Both the position numbers and the translations under genes were made by a program. A DNA stretch of 64,000 nt from Alkalihalobacterium elongatum (GTDB lineage Bacteria > Bacillota > Bacilli > Bacillales > Bacillaceae_F), in the NCBI RefSeq assembly GCF_019024285.1, contig NZ_WMKZ01000015.1, positions 29,516 to 93,515 of the forward strand, given 5' to 3'. How positions within the stretch are numbered: position 1 is the first letter of the stretch; each line of letters opens with the position of its first letter. This document shows, piece after piece, positions 37,580 to 46,219 of this stretch. The notes below the pieces were generated by a model. That model ran no database searches, had not been told where the DNA came from, and saw only the letters and a program-made list of their open reading frames with translations.

Positions 37580-38212
37580 TTGGCAAAAAAGAAATATTAT
37601 GTTGTTTGGAGTGGGAGAAAGACTGGTATATTCAACACATGGGCTGAATGTGAACGGCAAGTAAAAGGGTTTCAAGGTGCAAGGTTTAAGTCATTTGAAA
37701 GTAAAGCAGAGGCGGAAGCTGCTTTTTCTACTGGTCGAGCCCCGACAAGGAAAACTTCTGCAAATCAAAAATCGTCACAAGCAAAAGAAGAATCAATAAG
37801 CGATGTCGTGTGGGATAGTGTATCCGTTGATGTAGGGTGCAGGGGAAATCCTGGGATTGTAGAGTATAAGGGTGTACATACACAAACGGGAGAAATCCTC
37901 TTTTCACATCCTGAAATACATATCGGCACAAATAATATGGGAGAATTTTTAGCGATCGTACACGGGCTCGCATGGTTAAAGCAACAAGGGAAAGATGAAA
38001 CACCGATCTACTCTGACTCCAAAACCGCAATGAAATGGGTAAAGGATAAAAGGGTTAATTCCAGCTTAAAACGTGATAAAGATACGGAGTACATCTGGAC
38101 TTTGGTTGAACGTGCTGAAAAATGGTTGAAAGCAAACACATACAAAAATCCAATTCTTAAATGGCGCACAGAGCTATGGGGTGAGATTAAAGCCGATTAT
38201 GGACGGAAATAA
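37580..38212 (+). CDS. Ribonuclease H with N-terminal hybrid-binding (viroplasmin-type) domain
   Basis: 210 aa if translation starts at TTG 37580, which gives the family-like start MAKKKYYVVWSGRKTGIFNTW and has GGAG 8 bases upstream. N-terminal domain (2-50) is the caulimovirus viroplasmin/RNase H1 hybrid-binding fold (GIFNTWAECERQVKGFQGARFKSF). The catalytic domain has Asp in SVDVGCRGNPG, Glu in NNMGEFLAIVHGLAWL and Asp in TPIYSDSKTAMKWVKDK. It cleaves RNA in RNA-DNA hybrids. The GSxxGNPG loop here reads DVGCRGNPG, as in the Bacillus/Clostridium branch. An upstream GTG at 37571 is in frame and cannot be excluded. Confidence 0.85.
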   Translation: MAKKKYYVVWSGRKTGIFNTWAECERQVKGFQGARFKSFESKAEAEAAFSTGRAPTRKTSANQKSSQAKEESISDVVWDSVSVDVGCRGNPGIVEYKGVHTQTGEILFSHPEIHIGTNNMGEFLAIVHGLAWLKQQGKDETPIYSDSKTAMKWVKDKRVNSSLKRDKDTEYIWTLVERAEKWLKANTYKNPILKWRTELWGEIKADYGRK

Positions 38213-38301
38213 ATCGATTTTCCGAGTCTTTAAAGAAGCAGATTTGTTTGTGGTGATGATAACATAAGATTATCTTATAAAATTGGTTTGGGGGTTTAAA
38301 A

Positions 38302-39675
38302 ATGAGTGAAACGTATGAAAACCTTCTACAGCTGCAAAAGGATTATTTTTATAGTGGAGAAACTCTTAACGTTAACTTTCGGATTAAACAACTAAAGAAA
38401 TTAAAAAAGGCTCTGAAGGCTAATGAAAAAAAATTAATCGAAGCACTACGTAAAGACTTAAATAAATCAGACTTTGAAGCATACTTGACGGAAATGGGTG
38501 TCCTTTACAGTGAAATTTCTGAAACAATTAAGCATGTAAAAGGCTGGGCAAAGCCCCGTAAAGTAAAAACGCCAATGACTCATGTTGGTTCAGAAAGCTA
38601 CATTTATCCGCAGCCATACGGTGTATCCTTAATCATTTCACCTTGGAATTATCCCGTACAATTAACGATCGCACCGTTAATTGGAGCCATTGCTGCAGGC
38701 TGCTGTGCTGTTATAAAGCCATCGGAATTAACGCCACATTCATCTTCTGTTTTAGCACATTTATTGCAGCAAACATTTGACGAGCGTTATGTAGCAGTTG
38801 TTGAAGGTGATGTAGAAACGAGCACAGCTTTACTTGCTCTTAACTTTGATCATATATTTTTCACAGGAAGTGTAGCAGTTGGAAAAGTGGTTATGGAAGC
38901 AGCTGCAAAGCATTTAACACCGATTACACTTGAACTCGGAGGGAAGAGTCCGACAATCATACATGAAGATGCAAAACTAGATGTAGCCGCAAAGCGTATT
39001 GCTTGGGGTAAATTTACGAACGCTGGACAGACATGTATTGCACCAGACTATCTACTCGTTCATAAAAGTGTGAAGGAACCATTCATCAAGAAGTTAATCG
39101 AACAAATCAAGGCACAGTTTGGTGAGGATGCTTCACGTAACTCAGATTTTCCAATGGTTGTTAATGAAAGACACTTTGATCGTCTAACGAGTTATATGAA
39201 GGATGGAACAGTCATTTTTGGCGGGAACTCGATTAGAGAACGTCGTTTTATTGAACCAACAATACTACAGGATATTTCTTGGGATTCTCCTGTAATGGAG
39301 GAAGAAATCTTCGGTCCTATCCTTCCTGTGATTGAATATGAAACTGAACAAGAAGTAATAGAAATGGTGAGAAAACGACCTAACCCATTAGCGCTTTATC
39401 TCTTTACAGAAAACAAAAAGACAGAGGATACGATTATTAATCGTCTATCTTTTGGTGGCGGCTGCATAAACGATGTCATCTACCATGTTGGCACGTCACA
39501 ATTACCATTCGGTGGAGTAGGTTCAAGTGGTATGGGTGCATATCATGGGAAATATAGTTTTGATGCATTTTCCCATGATAAAGGCGTATTACATCAGTCT
39601 ACGAAAATGGATCTCCCACTAAGGTATCACAAAGCTAAAGGTGGATTAAAACTGATAAAGCGAATTATGAAATAA
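38302..39675 (+). CDS. Class 3-type aldehyde dehydrogenase
   Basis: 457 aa. NAD(P)-dependent oxidation of aldehydes to acids; the short form without C-terminal extension, like B. subtilis YwdH. SPWNYPVQLTIAPLIGAIAAGC (cofactor region), FFTGSVAVGKVVMEAAAKHLTPITLELGGKSP with the general-base Glu, and catalytic Cys in KFTNAGQTCIAPDYL near residue 243. EEEIFGPILPV and a C-terminal RYHKAKGGLKLIKRIMK amphipathic tail, which in this group may touch membranes, are present. It probably detoxifies fatty or membrane-derived aldehydes. Followed by a terminator. Confidence 0.9.
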   Translation: MSETYENLLQLQKDYFYSGETLNVNFRIKQLKKLKKALKANEKKLIEALRKDLNKSDFEAYLTEMGVLYSEISETIKHVKGWAKPRKVKTPMTHVGSESYIYPQPYGVSLIISPWNYPVQLTIAPLIGAIAAGCCAVIKPSELTPHSSSVLAHLLQQTFDERYVAVVEGDVETSTALLALNFDHIFFTGSVAVGKVVMEAAAKHLTPITLELGGKSPTIIHEDAKLDVAAKRIAWGKFTNAGQTCIAPDYLLVHKSVKEPFIKKLIEQIKAQFGEDASRNSDFPMVVNERHFDRLTSYMKDGTVIFGGNSIRERRFIEPTILQDISWDSPVMEEEIFGPILPVIEYETEQEVIEMVRKRPNPLALYLFTENKKTEDTIINRLSFGGGCINDVIYHVGTSQLPFGGVGSSGMGAYHGKYSFDAFSHDKGVLHQSTKMDLPLRYHKAKGGLKLIKRIMK

Positions 39676-39685
39676 GTGCTTAACG

Positions 39686-39709
39686 AAGCTGACGAGAGGT
39701 CAGCTTTTT
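39686..39709 (+). terminator. Terminator after the aldehyde dehydrogenase gene
   Basis: AAGCTGAC (39686-39693) / GTCAGCTT (39699-39706), loop GAGAG, then T run. Confidence 0.8.
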
Positions 39710-39857
39710 ATTTTCTTACTAAACATAGTTAAGTTATCCTAATAAAAATATTTTTTAAGTTTTTGAAGGAAAAAAGCAATTAACCTAGTATTGTATATTT
39801 AGTGAAAATTTAGATAATTAAATTATTTTTAGAAACCTTTTTAGGAGTTATCGAACA

Positions 39858-40745
39858 ATGGAATCGACTATTGAAGTAAAAACACCTTATGCCATTTCAC
39901 ATATGCTTGAACGATTAGCTGCTGACCCACTACATGTCGTTGATATTAAAAATCAGCAAGTTAAGCTTCCTTTTTACGAGGAAAGCAAAGTAATAACCGT
40001 TTCTTTTAAACAAAAACCTGGTGTAACTGAAGTAAAGATCACAGGAGATAGTTTGCAAAAAGAAAAAGTCCTAGAGAGGTTAGATCAAATTTTTCTATGG
40101 AGTGTTGATCTAGAAAGTATATCCGATCATTTTAATAGTACGAAACTAGCACCTCTGTTTGATGTGTTTTATGGGGCGCCGATTGTCTGTGACTTTGACC
40201 TTTATGGTTGTTTAATGAAAACGATTATTCATCAGCAATTAAATATGAAGTTTGCACACGAACTAACTTTTAGATTTGTTAAAGAGTTTGGATCTGTCAT
40301 AGATGGAGTTTCATTTTATCCGCGGCCAGATCGAGTAAGTGAACTTACAGTAGATCAATTGCGTGAATTGCAATTTAGCGGACGTAAAGCCGAATACATC
40401 ATTGATACATCTAGAAAAATTGCAAGTGGTGAATTAGACTTGGAGGCATTTCGTCATCAAAGTGATGAAGATGTTATTGACGAATTAATCAAAATTCGCG
40501 GCATAGGAAAGTGGACTGCAGAAAACTTTTTATTATTTGGCTTAGGGCGTCCCAATTTAATGCCAGCAGCAGATATAGGAATTCAAAATGCAATAAAACG
40601 TCTCTATCATCTAGATGCAAAACCAAGGTCTGAAGAGGTAATCGAGTATTCAAAGGAATGGCACCCTTATTGTAGTTATGCGAGTCTTTACTTATGGCTT
40701 AGTGTGGAGCGACCACATTTGCTAGAAGAAATTATAAAAAACTAG
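39858..40745 (+). CDS. AlkA-type DNA-3-methyladenine glycosylase
   Basis: 295 aa HhH-GPD glycosylase. C-terminal part has IIHQQLNMKFAHELTFRFVKEFG, the segment ELQFSGRKAEYIIDTSRKIASGELDL, the helix-hairpin-helix IKIRGIGKWTAENFLLFGLGRPNLMPAADIGIQNAI, where the Asp in PAADIG is the catalytic residue. It removes alkylated bases in base-excision repair; length and composition resemble B. subtilis YfjP/AlkA. AGGAG lies before ATG 39858. It is not linked to an ada operon in this window. Confidence 0.85.
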   Translation: MESTIEVKTPYAISHMLERLAADPLHVVDIKNQQVKLPFYEESKVITVSFKQKPGVTEVKITGDSLQKEKVLERLDQIFLWSVDLESISDHFNSTKLAPLFDVFYGAPIVCDFDLYGCLMKTIIHQQLNMKFAHELTFRFVKEFGSVIDGVSFYPRPDRVSELTVDQLRELQFSGRKAEYIIDTSRKIASGELDLEAFRHQSDEDVIDELIKIRGIGKWTAENFLLFGLGRPNLMPAADIGIQNAIKRLYHLDAKPRSEEVIEYSKEWHPYCSYASLYLWLSVERPHLLEEIIKN

Positions 40746-40834
40746 AATGCTGACGCGGTGACAAACATAGTATTGTAAAGTGTGTGTAGCAACAGCTACT
40801 GCATAGTATGTTTAGTGGTTGTCGCCTAGTTTAA

Positions 40835-40848
40835 GGTAAGCGCTTACA
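40835..40848 (+). promoter_or_regulatory. cre (CcpA site) upstream of the acyl-CoA ligase
   Basis: GGTAAGCGCTTACA against the consensus TGWAARCGYTWNCW; the core AAGCGCTT is exact. It is 160 bases before the ligase start, fitting carbon catabolite control of fatty-acid use. No clear promoter was found between. Confidence 0.6.
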
Positions 40849-41007
40849 AACATTGTGTTTAAAAAGGGGACAGGCAAGTAACTTTTAAGGAATAGTTACT
40901 AGGATTTAGTTTAAAAGAAAATGAATAATCGATCTCTCTTGCTTACAGTGTAATACGGCGTTAGCCGAAATTATAAATAATTTAGATTTTTTAGGAGGCG
41001 AATTATT

Positions 41008-42621
41008 ATGATGAATGTACCATTAAATATTTCTTCTATGATGGAAAGAGCAGAAAAGTATTTTCCGAAAAAAGAAGTGATTACTAGAACAGCAGATGGG
41101 ATGAAGCGCCATACGTACCGCGAGATCGGTCAAAGAACAAGACAATTATCAAGTGCGTTACAAAAGCTTGGTGTTAAACAAGGAGACCGAGTTGGTACTT
41201 TTGCTTGGAACTCTCATCGTCACTTAGAAGCTTATTTTGCTATTCCAGGATTAGGTGCTGTATTACATACGATCAACATTCGTTTAGCAGCAGAGCATAT
41301 TTCATACATCGTCAATCATGCTGAAGATAAAGTTCTTCTTATTGATAGTGACCTCCTACCATTAATCGAACGTGTAAAAGATGAATTAAACACAGTCGAA
41401 GCATACGTGGTTATGACAGATGGAGAATTACCAGAAACAAGTTTATCACCAGTATATTCATATGAAGAGCTACTAGCTGATGGAAACCCAGAATTTGAAT
41501 TTATTAAAGATATTGATGAGAACTCTCCTGCAGGGATTTGCTATACATCAGCAACAACAGGAAACCCAAAAGGGGTAGTTTACAGTCATCGTGGTATTTT
41601 CCTACACAGTATGGCACTTGGCTTAGTGGATACAGCTGCAATTTCAGAATCTGATCGTTGTATGGCTGTTGTCCCAATGTTCCACGCAAATGCATGGGGA
41701 ATGCCTTTTGCAGCAACGTGGTTCGGTTCCACACAAATTATGCCAGGAGCTCAGTTTACTCCAAAAGTTTTAGCAGAGCTTATTGCTAGTGAGAAAGTGA
41801 CATTATCAGCAGGTGTACCGACTATTTGGTTAGGGCTCTTAAAGGAGCTTGAAGAAGGAGACTACGACACAAGTAGTTTACGAGCTGTATTATGTGGTGG
41901 ATCGGCGGCTCCTGCAGCGATGATTAAAGCATTTGAAGTTAAATACGGAATTCCGTTCCTTCATGCTTATGGTATGACAGAGACGTGTCCGATTGTAACA
42001 GCTTCGACACTTAAAAGTTACCAAACTGAACTACCAGAAGAAGAGAAGTTAGCTATTCGAGCGAAGCAAGGTTTAGTTGTTCCTGGACTTGAAATTAAAG
42101 TTATTGGCCAAAATGGTGAAGTGAACTGGGATGGGGAAGAAATGGGAGAATTACTTATCCGTGGTCCTTGGATTGCAGACGAATACTACAAGGATGATCG
42201 AAGTAAAGATGCATTTCACAATGGGTGGCTTCATACAGGAGATGTAGCCGTAGTAGACGAAGAAGGAATAATTAAGTTAGTTGACCGCACGAAGGATTTA
42301 ATTAAGAGTGGAGGTGAATGGATTTCTTCAGTTGATTTAGAGAACGGAATTATGGCACATGATGCAGTATTTGAGGCAGCGGTTATTGCAATCCCTCATC
42401 GAGAATGGCAAGAAAGACCTTTAGCGTGCGTAGTTTTACATGAACAATATAAAGATAAAGTATCAAAAGAAGATATTATTGAATTTTTACGTCCGCAATT
42501 TGCAAAATGGTGGTTACCAGATGATGTTGTCTTCTTAGATGAGATTCCAAAAACATCAGTCGGAAAATTCTTAAAACGAGCCCTACGTGACCAGTTGAAG
42601 GAGCACTTCCAAGTTCAATAA
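41008..42621 (+). CDS. Long- or medium-chain fatty acid-CoA ligase
   Basis: 537 aa ANL-family enzyme that activates fatty acids to acyl-CoA via acyl-AMP. ATP/AMP motif YTSATTGNPKGVVYSHRG (about 178-195), HAYGMTETCPI (substrate/AMP A5 motif), NGWLHTGDVAVVDEEG with the adenylate Asp, KDLIKSGGEWISSVDLENGIMAH hinge and the catalytic Lys in PKTSVGKFLKRALRD. The A8 motif Gly-Glu-Trp-Ile-Ser-Ser form is that of acyl-CoA synthetases near AlkK. AGGAGG precedes ATG 41008 (ATG 41011 is an alternative). The upstream cre suggests CcpA control. Confidence 0.9.
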   Translation: MMNVPLNISSMMERAEKYFPKKEVITRTADGMKRHTYREIGQRTRQLSSALQKLGVKQGDRVGTFAWNSHRHLEAYFAIPGLGAVLHTINIRLAAEHISYIVNHAEDKVLLIDSDLLPLIERVKDELNTVEAYVVMTDGELPETSLSPVYSYEELLADGNPEFEFIKDIDENSPAGICYTSATTGNPKGVVYSHRGIFLHSMALGLVDTAAISESDRCMAVVPMFHANAWGMPFAATWFGSTQIMPGAQFTPKVLAELIASEKVTLSAGVPTIWLGLLKELEEGDYDTSSLRAVLCGGSAAPAAMIKAFEVKYGIPFLHAYGMTETCPIVTASTLKSYQTELPEEEKLAIRAKQGLVVPGLEIKVIGQNGEVNWDGEEMGELLIRGPWIADEYYKDDRSKDAFHNGWLHTGDVAVVDEEGIIKLVDRTKDLIKSGGEWISSVDLENGIMAHDAVFEAAVIAIPHREWQERPLACVVLHEQYKDKVSKEDIIEFLRPQFAKWWLPDDVVFLDEIPKTSVGKFLKRALRDQLKEHFQVQ

Positions 42622-42692
42622 TAAAAAATGTTAGTTAATATTTTTAGATTTAATCTAGTAAATAGATAAATAGTATTTAATAGTAACAGGAC

Positions 42693-42787
42693 GATCAATT
42701 CACAAAGTCTTCCACTCTTGCCACAATACATGAGCAAAAAGCTTGTAACGTGTATTAAAAGAAGGAGCAGTGAATTGATCTTTTTTT
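42693..42787 (+). terminator. Long structured terminator after the acyl-CoA ligase
   Basis: Outer stem GATCAATTCAC (42693-42703) / GTGAATTGATC (42770-42780) followed by seven T. Inner stems CTTC (42709-42712) / GAAG (42761-42764) and AATACA (42725-42730) / TGTATT (42751-42756) make a rod-like fold. Unusually long for a simple terminator. Confidence 0.6.
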
Positions 42788-42790
42788 GGC

Positions 42791-42844
42791 GTGAAGAACC
42801 AGGCTTTCACTTGGTTGAGGTGCAATAGCAAAAAGCAACAATCT
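42791..42844. repeat. Interspersed repeat 'GTGAAGAACCA ... AAAGCAACAATCT', copy 1
   Basis: Begins GTGAAGAACCA and ends GCAAAAAGCAACAATCT; the second copy at 50387-50441 has the same ends and a similar, AT-rich middle. Both copies follow the end of a transcription unit. Confidence 0.6.
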
Positions 42845-43011
42845 GAAAAAAAGCCTTTTACAGTGACGATGATTTGTAATGATTAATTAGGTTTATTAAC
42901 AAACGATAAAAATAAAAAATGGTAAATTTTTCTTTACCGATGGAATAAAGTTGGTAAAATGATATAAAGGTAATCTAAAATAATATTTGATAGATAGCGG
43001 AGCGTGATTAG

Positions 43012-43635
43012 TTGGCACTTATCTATATCTACTTGGGGATCTTGATCCTATTATTAATTGGTGAATTTATTAAAACAATTAACTTTAGTAAAAATAACGG
43101 GGTATTTGTTCAATCGAAGTTCTCCATTTGGTTATCGGTCTTACCTACACTAGTTGCTTTCCCTCTACAAGAAGGTTTAGATGATCGGTTTCACCTGATA
43201 CTCTACATAACTGTTATAGGTATTTCACTGTTAATTCTATTAGCGAAGATGGCTAATATCGGTTATATTACAATTCATAAGTCAACGGGCCATCGAACCG
43301 CAGACGTAATTCGAAAATTATTACAGGACAGACAACTTAGTTTTAAAGAGGAAGAATACCTCGTTGATTTTAGTGAAATTAGTTTCATATTACCTGATAA
43401 TCAATTAACCATTAATGTAGAGTGGAGCGAAGGAGAAAGTGTCTTTACAACCGTTAAGGTTCATTTTAAAAAAGCTTGGAAATATCCCGATGCTGAAGTT
43501 TTAAGAGAAGATATCGTCAATCAGTTACGGAACGATCTTGGTGAACGTTCTTTTACTAAAATAGTTTGGTTTAACATTGCTGGAGCAGCGACGGCTATAA
43601 CCGCTTTAATGGCATTTTTATTTTATGTTAATTAA
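43012..43635 (+). CDS. Membrane protein of unknown function (207 aa)
   Basis: Starts at TTG 43012 with GCGGAG about 9 bases upstream. Hydrophobic segments at residues about 2-20, 37-50, 60-81 and 184-206; between them lies a soluble part (about 95-180) with SFKEEEYLVDFSEISFILPDNQ. So it looks like a cytoplasmic or external domain between terminal anchors. No family recognised. Separate from neighbours by more than 90 bases. Confidence 0.65.
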   Translation: MALIYIYLGILILLLIGEFIKTINFSKNNGVFVQSKFSIWLSVLPTLVAFPLQEGLDDRFHLILYITVIGISLLILLAKMANIGYITIHKSTGHRTADVIRKLLQDRQLSFKEEEYLVDFSEISFILPDNQLTINVEWSEGESVFTTVKVHFKKAWKYPDAEVLREDIVNQLRNDLGERSFTKIVWFNIAGAATAITALMAFLFYVN

Positions 43636-43781
43636 ACGTTTATTTAAATGTTTTAAAACGGCTCCACACGATGAGTTCAAAAATTAATAGGCTGTAACAC
43701 AGTTTTTATTTTAAATTGCACTAATAAAAATTGAAAATTGCACATAATAACAGGAAAGTCTTTAATAAAGAGGGATTAGTA

Positions 43782-44165
43782 ATGTTGCTTTCAAACAGTG
43801 TAATTAACACAATTTCAGTATTGTCTGCTTTAATTTCGATGATCCTTGTGTTATCTCTGCAATGGAATATTGAGCGAGAAACAAAAGAACGGAGACTTTC
43901 GCTTTTTTTCCATTGTATAAATGCTTTAGTGATGCTTATGTTTTATAGCACATCACAACTAGCATTGTATGGTTCTGTTTCTACGTATAGTGATCATGGT
44001 GGGTTTGCGCGTGTTCTACTAGAAGCCTTGGTTTTTCCGATTCCATTTATAGCGGTTACTTATATTCTAGCTGCAATTAGTTATCGTTCTTTCGTTACTC
44101 CCTATGTAAAGGTAAAAGGATCAAACTTGGTTGTGTTAAAACGTAGACGAAGATGGAGAACTTAA
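43782..44165 (+). CDS. Small membrane protein of unknown function (127 aa)
   Basis: ATG 43782 with AAAGAGGG 7 bases upstream; the longer in-frame form at 43731 lacks a site. Three hydrophobic segments (about 5-25, 41-57, 81-103) and a very basic tail VVLKRRRRWRT, which by the positive-inside rule stays in the cytoplasm. No family recognised. Terminator follows at 44210. Confidence 0.65.
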   Translation: MLLSNSVINTISVLSALISMILVLSLQWNIERETKERRLSLFFHCINALVMLMFYSTSQLALYGSVSTYSDHGGFARVLLEALVFPIPFIAVTYILAAISYRSFVTPYVKVKGSNLVVLKRRRRWRT

Positions 44166-44209
44166 AATTAATATTATCGTATTATGTTGAAATAGGATTT
44201 TGTTTAAAT

Positions 44210-44243
44210 CACTAGGCTGAAAAAAAGGTCTGGTGTTTTTTTT
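44210..44243 (+). terminator. Terminator after the 127-aa membrane protein gene
   Basis: CACTAG (44210-44215) / CTGGTG (44230-44235, one G-U), then eight T. Confidence 0.7.
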
Positions 44244-44371
44244 GTCTAAATCATGCTGTTCGAGTTTGTCACCTGAACACAGTCATTTAAACGAAGATTT
44301 TGGAAAATATGTGATGTAATTGACGAGCTTTTCTGGATATTTCTGTTGGAGTAAAAGAGCTATAAAATCAA

Positions 44372-44400
44372 TTGACATATTTGTATATACAAGTTAATAT
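44372..44400 (+). promoter_or_regulatory. SigA promoter of the trehalose operon
   Basis: Perfect TTGACA (44372-44377), 17-base spacer, TAATAT (44395-44400). TreR operator 1 fills the spacer. Confidence 0.9.
44381..44392. promoter_or_regulatory. TreR operator 1
   Basis: TTGTATATACAA, a perfect 12-base palindrome identical to the known B. subtilis tre operator word, between -35 and -10. Confidence 0.9.
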
Positions 44401-44416
44401 TTGAAGTGTCAACCCC

Positions 44417-44428
44417 TTGTATATACAA
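44417..44428. promoter_or_regulatory. TreR operator 2
   Basis: Second TTGTATATACAA, centre 36 bases after that of operator 1, just downstream of the expected transcription start; the spacing (about 3.5 helical turns) may permit cooperative or looped binding. Confidence 0.88.
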
Positions 44429-44558
44429 GTTTAATAAAAGCGTATTTTTGGGGAATTTATCCATACTACATAATGTACTTTAAATAGAATAAGAAACTGT
44501 TATGGTGAAACATTAAATGGTAGGAATAATTGGATGTATTCTCATTTATAAGTCAGAA

Positions 44559-44574
44559 ATGAAAACGATATCAT
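44559..44574 (+). promoter_or_regulatory. cre site between the tre promoter and treP
   Basis: ATGAAAACGATATCAT fits the CcpA consensus (TGAAA-R-CG-...-CA). It lies in the leader, 19 bases before the treP start, where bound CcpA could block elongation. Confidence 0.65.
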
Positions 44575-44592
44575 TCTAAAGGAGAGTTGGGT

Positions 44593-46008
44593 ATGGCCGA
44601 TGTGAATAGACAAACAGTCGAACAAATAATCGAAGCCATTGGTGGAAAAGAAAACATTGCTTCTGCCAGTCATTGTGTAACCCGTTTACGTTTTGCGTTG
44701 CACGATGAAGGTAAAGTCGATCAAGAAAAATTAAATAATATTGATATGGTTAAAGGTTCGTTTGCTACAAACGGACAATTCCAAGTCATTATTGGACAAG
44801 GTCTTGTAGACAAGGTGTATAAAGAGCTCGTTAATATTACAGGGATTGGGGAATCAAGTAAGGAAGATACGAAAAGTGCAGCAGAGAAAAATTTAAACCC
44901 GCTTCAACGTGCGATTAAAACATTAGCTGATATTTTTATTCCAATTCTACCTGCAATTGTTACAGCTGGTTTATTAATGGGGGTTAACAACGTTTTAACG
45001 GCTCCAGACATTTTTTATACTGGACAAGGGATTGTTGATGTTCATGAACAGTGGGCCGATTTTGCTGGAATCATTAACTTAATCGCAAATACCGCCTTCG
45101 TTTTCCTCCCAGGATTAATCGGTTGGTCAGCGGTAAAACGCTTTGGTGGTAATCCACTGCTTGGTATTGTATTAGGTTTAATGCTCGTTCATCCAGATTT
45201 ACTTAATGCATGGGCATACGGGGCCGCCTTAGAAGCAGGAGAAATTCCGTACTGGAACTTATTTGGATTAGAAATTGCGAAGCTAGGTTACCAAGGACAG
45301 GTACTTCCTATTCTTGTTGCATCCTACGTATTGGCGAAAATGGAGTTAGCACTAAACAAACGGGTGCCTGATACAATCAAGCTTTTAGTCGTAGCACCTG
45401 TTGCCTTGCTTGTTACTGGTTTTATTGCATTCGTAGCGATTGGACCTGTTACTTTTACAATTGGTAACTGGATTACAGATCTTTTTGTTTGGACTTTTGG
45501 TAACTTTGCAGCAATTGGCGGTCTACTTTACGGCGCAATTTACGCACCACTCGTTATTACAGGGATGCACCATACGTTCTTAGCCGTTGATTTACAGCTG
45601 ATCGGTAGCATTGGTGGTACATTCTTATGGCCTATTGTGGCACTTTCAAATATTGCACAAGGTTCAGCTGCATTAGCGATGTACTTTGCAACAAGAGAAG
45701 ACAAATTAAAAGGGTTGTCATTATCTTCATCAATTTCAGCCTACTTAGGTATTACTGAACCCGCGATGTTTGGGGTTAACTTGCGATTTAGATATCCATT
45801 CATCTGCGCAATTATAGGGGCAGCAACAGCAGGTATGTTTATTACGATTAGTAACGTTATTGCTCCATCTATCGGTGTCGGTGGTTTACCTGCATTCTTC
45901 TCCATTGTTGCTGATAAGTGGGTACCTTTCTTTATCGGTATGGGCATTGCAATTATCATTCCGTTTACATTAACATATCTCTTCGCAAAATATAAAAAAT
46001 TACAGTAG
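44593..46008 (+). CDS. treP: Trehalose PTS transporter, EIIBC
   Basis: 471 aa from ATG 44593 (AAAGGAGAG 6 bases upstream). EIIB domain at residues 1-90 with phosphorylated Cys28 in ASHCVTRLRFAL and IDMVKGSFATNGQFQVIIGQG; EIIC from about 105 with ten hydrophobic segments and the ITGMHHTFLAVDLQLIGSIGG loop. Imports trehalose as trehalose 6-phosphate. As in B. subtilis TreP there is no EIIA domain, so phosphate must come from another EIIA(Glc). First gene of the tre region, behind TreR operators and a cre. A terminator-like hairpin follows before malL. Confidence 0.93.
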   Translation: MADVNRQTVEQIIEAIGGKENIASASHCVTRLRFALHDEGKVDQEKLNNIDMVKGSFATNGQFQVIIGQGLVDKVYKELVNITGIGESSKEDTKSAAEKNLNPLQRAIKTLADIFIPILPAIVTAGLLMGVNNVLTAPDIFYTGQGIVDVHEQWADFAGIINLIANTAFVFLPGLIGWSAVKRFGGNPLLGIVLGLMLVHPDLLNAWAYGAALEAGEIPYWNLFGLEIAKLGYQGQVLPILVASYVLAKMELALNKRVPDTIKLLVVAPVALLVTGFIAFVAIGPVTFTIGNWITDLFVWTFGNFAAIGGLLYGAIYAPLVITGMHHTFLAVDLQLIGSIGGTFLWPIVALSNIAQGSAALAMYFATREDKLKGLSLSSSISAYLGITEPAMFGVNLRFRYPFICAIIGAATAGMFITISNVIAPSIGVGGLPAFFSIVADKWVPFFIGMGIAIIIPFTLTYLFAKYKKLQ

Positions 46009-46060
46009 TAGTGAGAGTTCGGAAATGAGGTCAACATTCTCGAACAATCACTAAGTACAA

Positions 46061-46104
46061 AAAAATACCATTGGTATGCCACTTTGCAGCCAATGGTATT
46101 TTTT
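46061..46104 (+). terminator. Terminator hairpin between treP and malL
   Basis: AAATACCATTGG (46063-46074) / CCAATGGTATTT (46090-46101), loop of 15, with A and T runs. Strong enough to reduce expression of downstream genes. Confidence 0.8.
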
Positions 46105-46108
46105 AAAA

Positions 46109-46148
46109 AAAGCGCTGTTAAAATTTGAGTTTATATTTTAAGGCGCTT
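46109..46148 (+). promoter_or_regulatory. Second hairpin between treP and malL
   Basis: AAGCGCTGTTAAAAT pairs with ATTTTAAGGCGCTT save one bulge/mismatch near the middle. It may act with the preceding terminator or protect the 5' end of a processed downstream mRNA. Confidence 0.45.
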
Positions 46149-46219
46149 TAAGTATGAAATAAATGTATAGCAACTATATTCTGTTTTAAAAATGCTTAAA
46201 AATAAGGGTGGAAACGACG

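Noticed and set aside
45741..46082. 113-codon frame opposite treP
   Set aside because: Antisense to treP; its start falls in the terminator between treP and malL.
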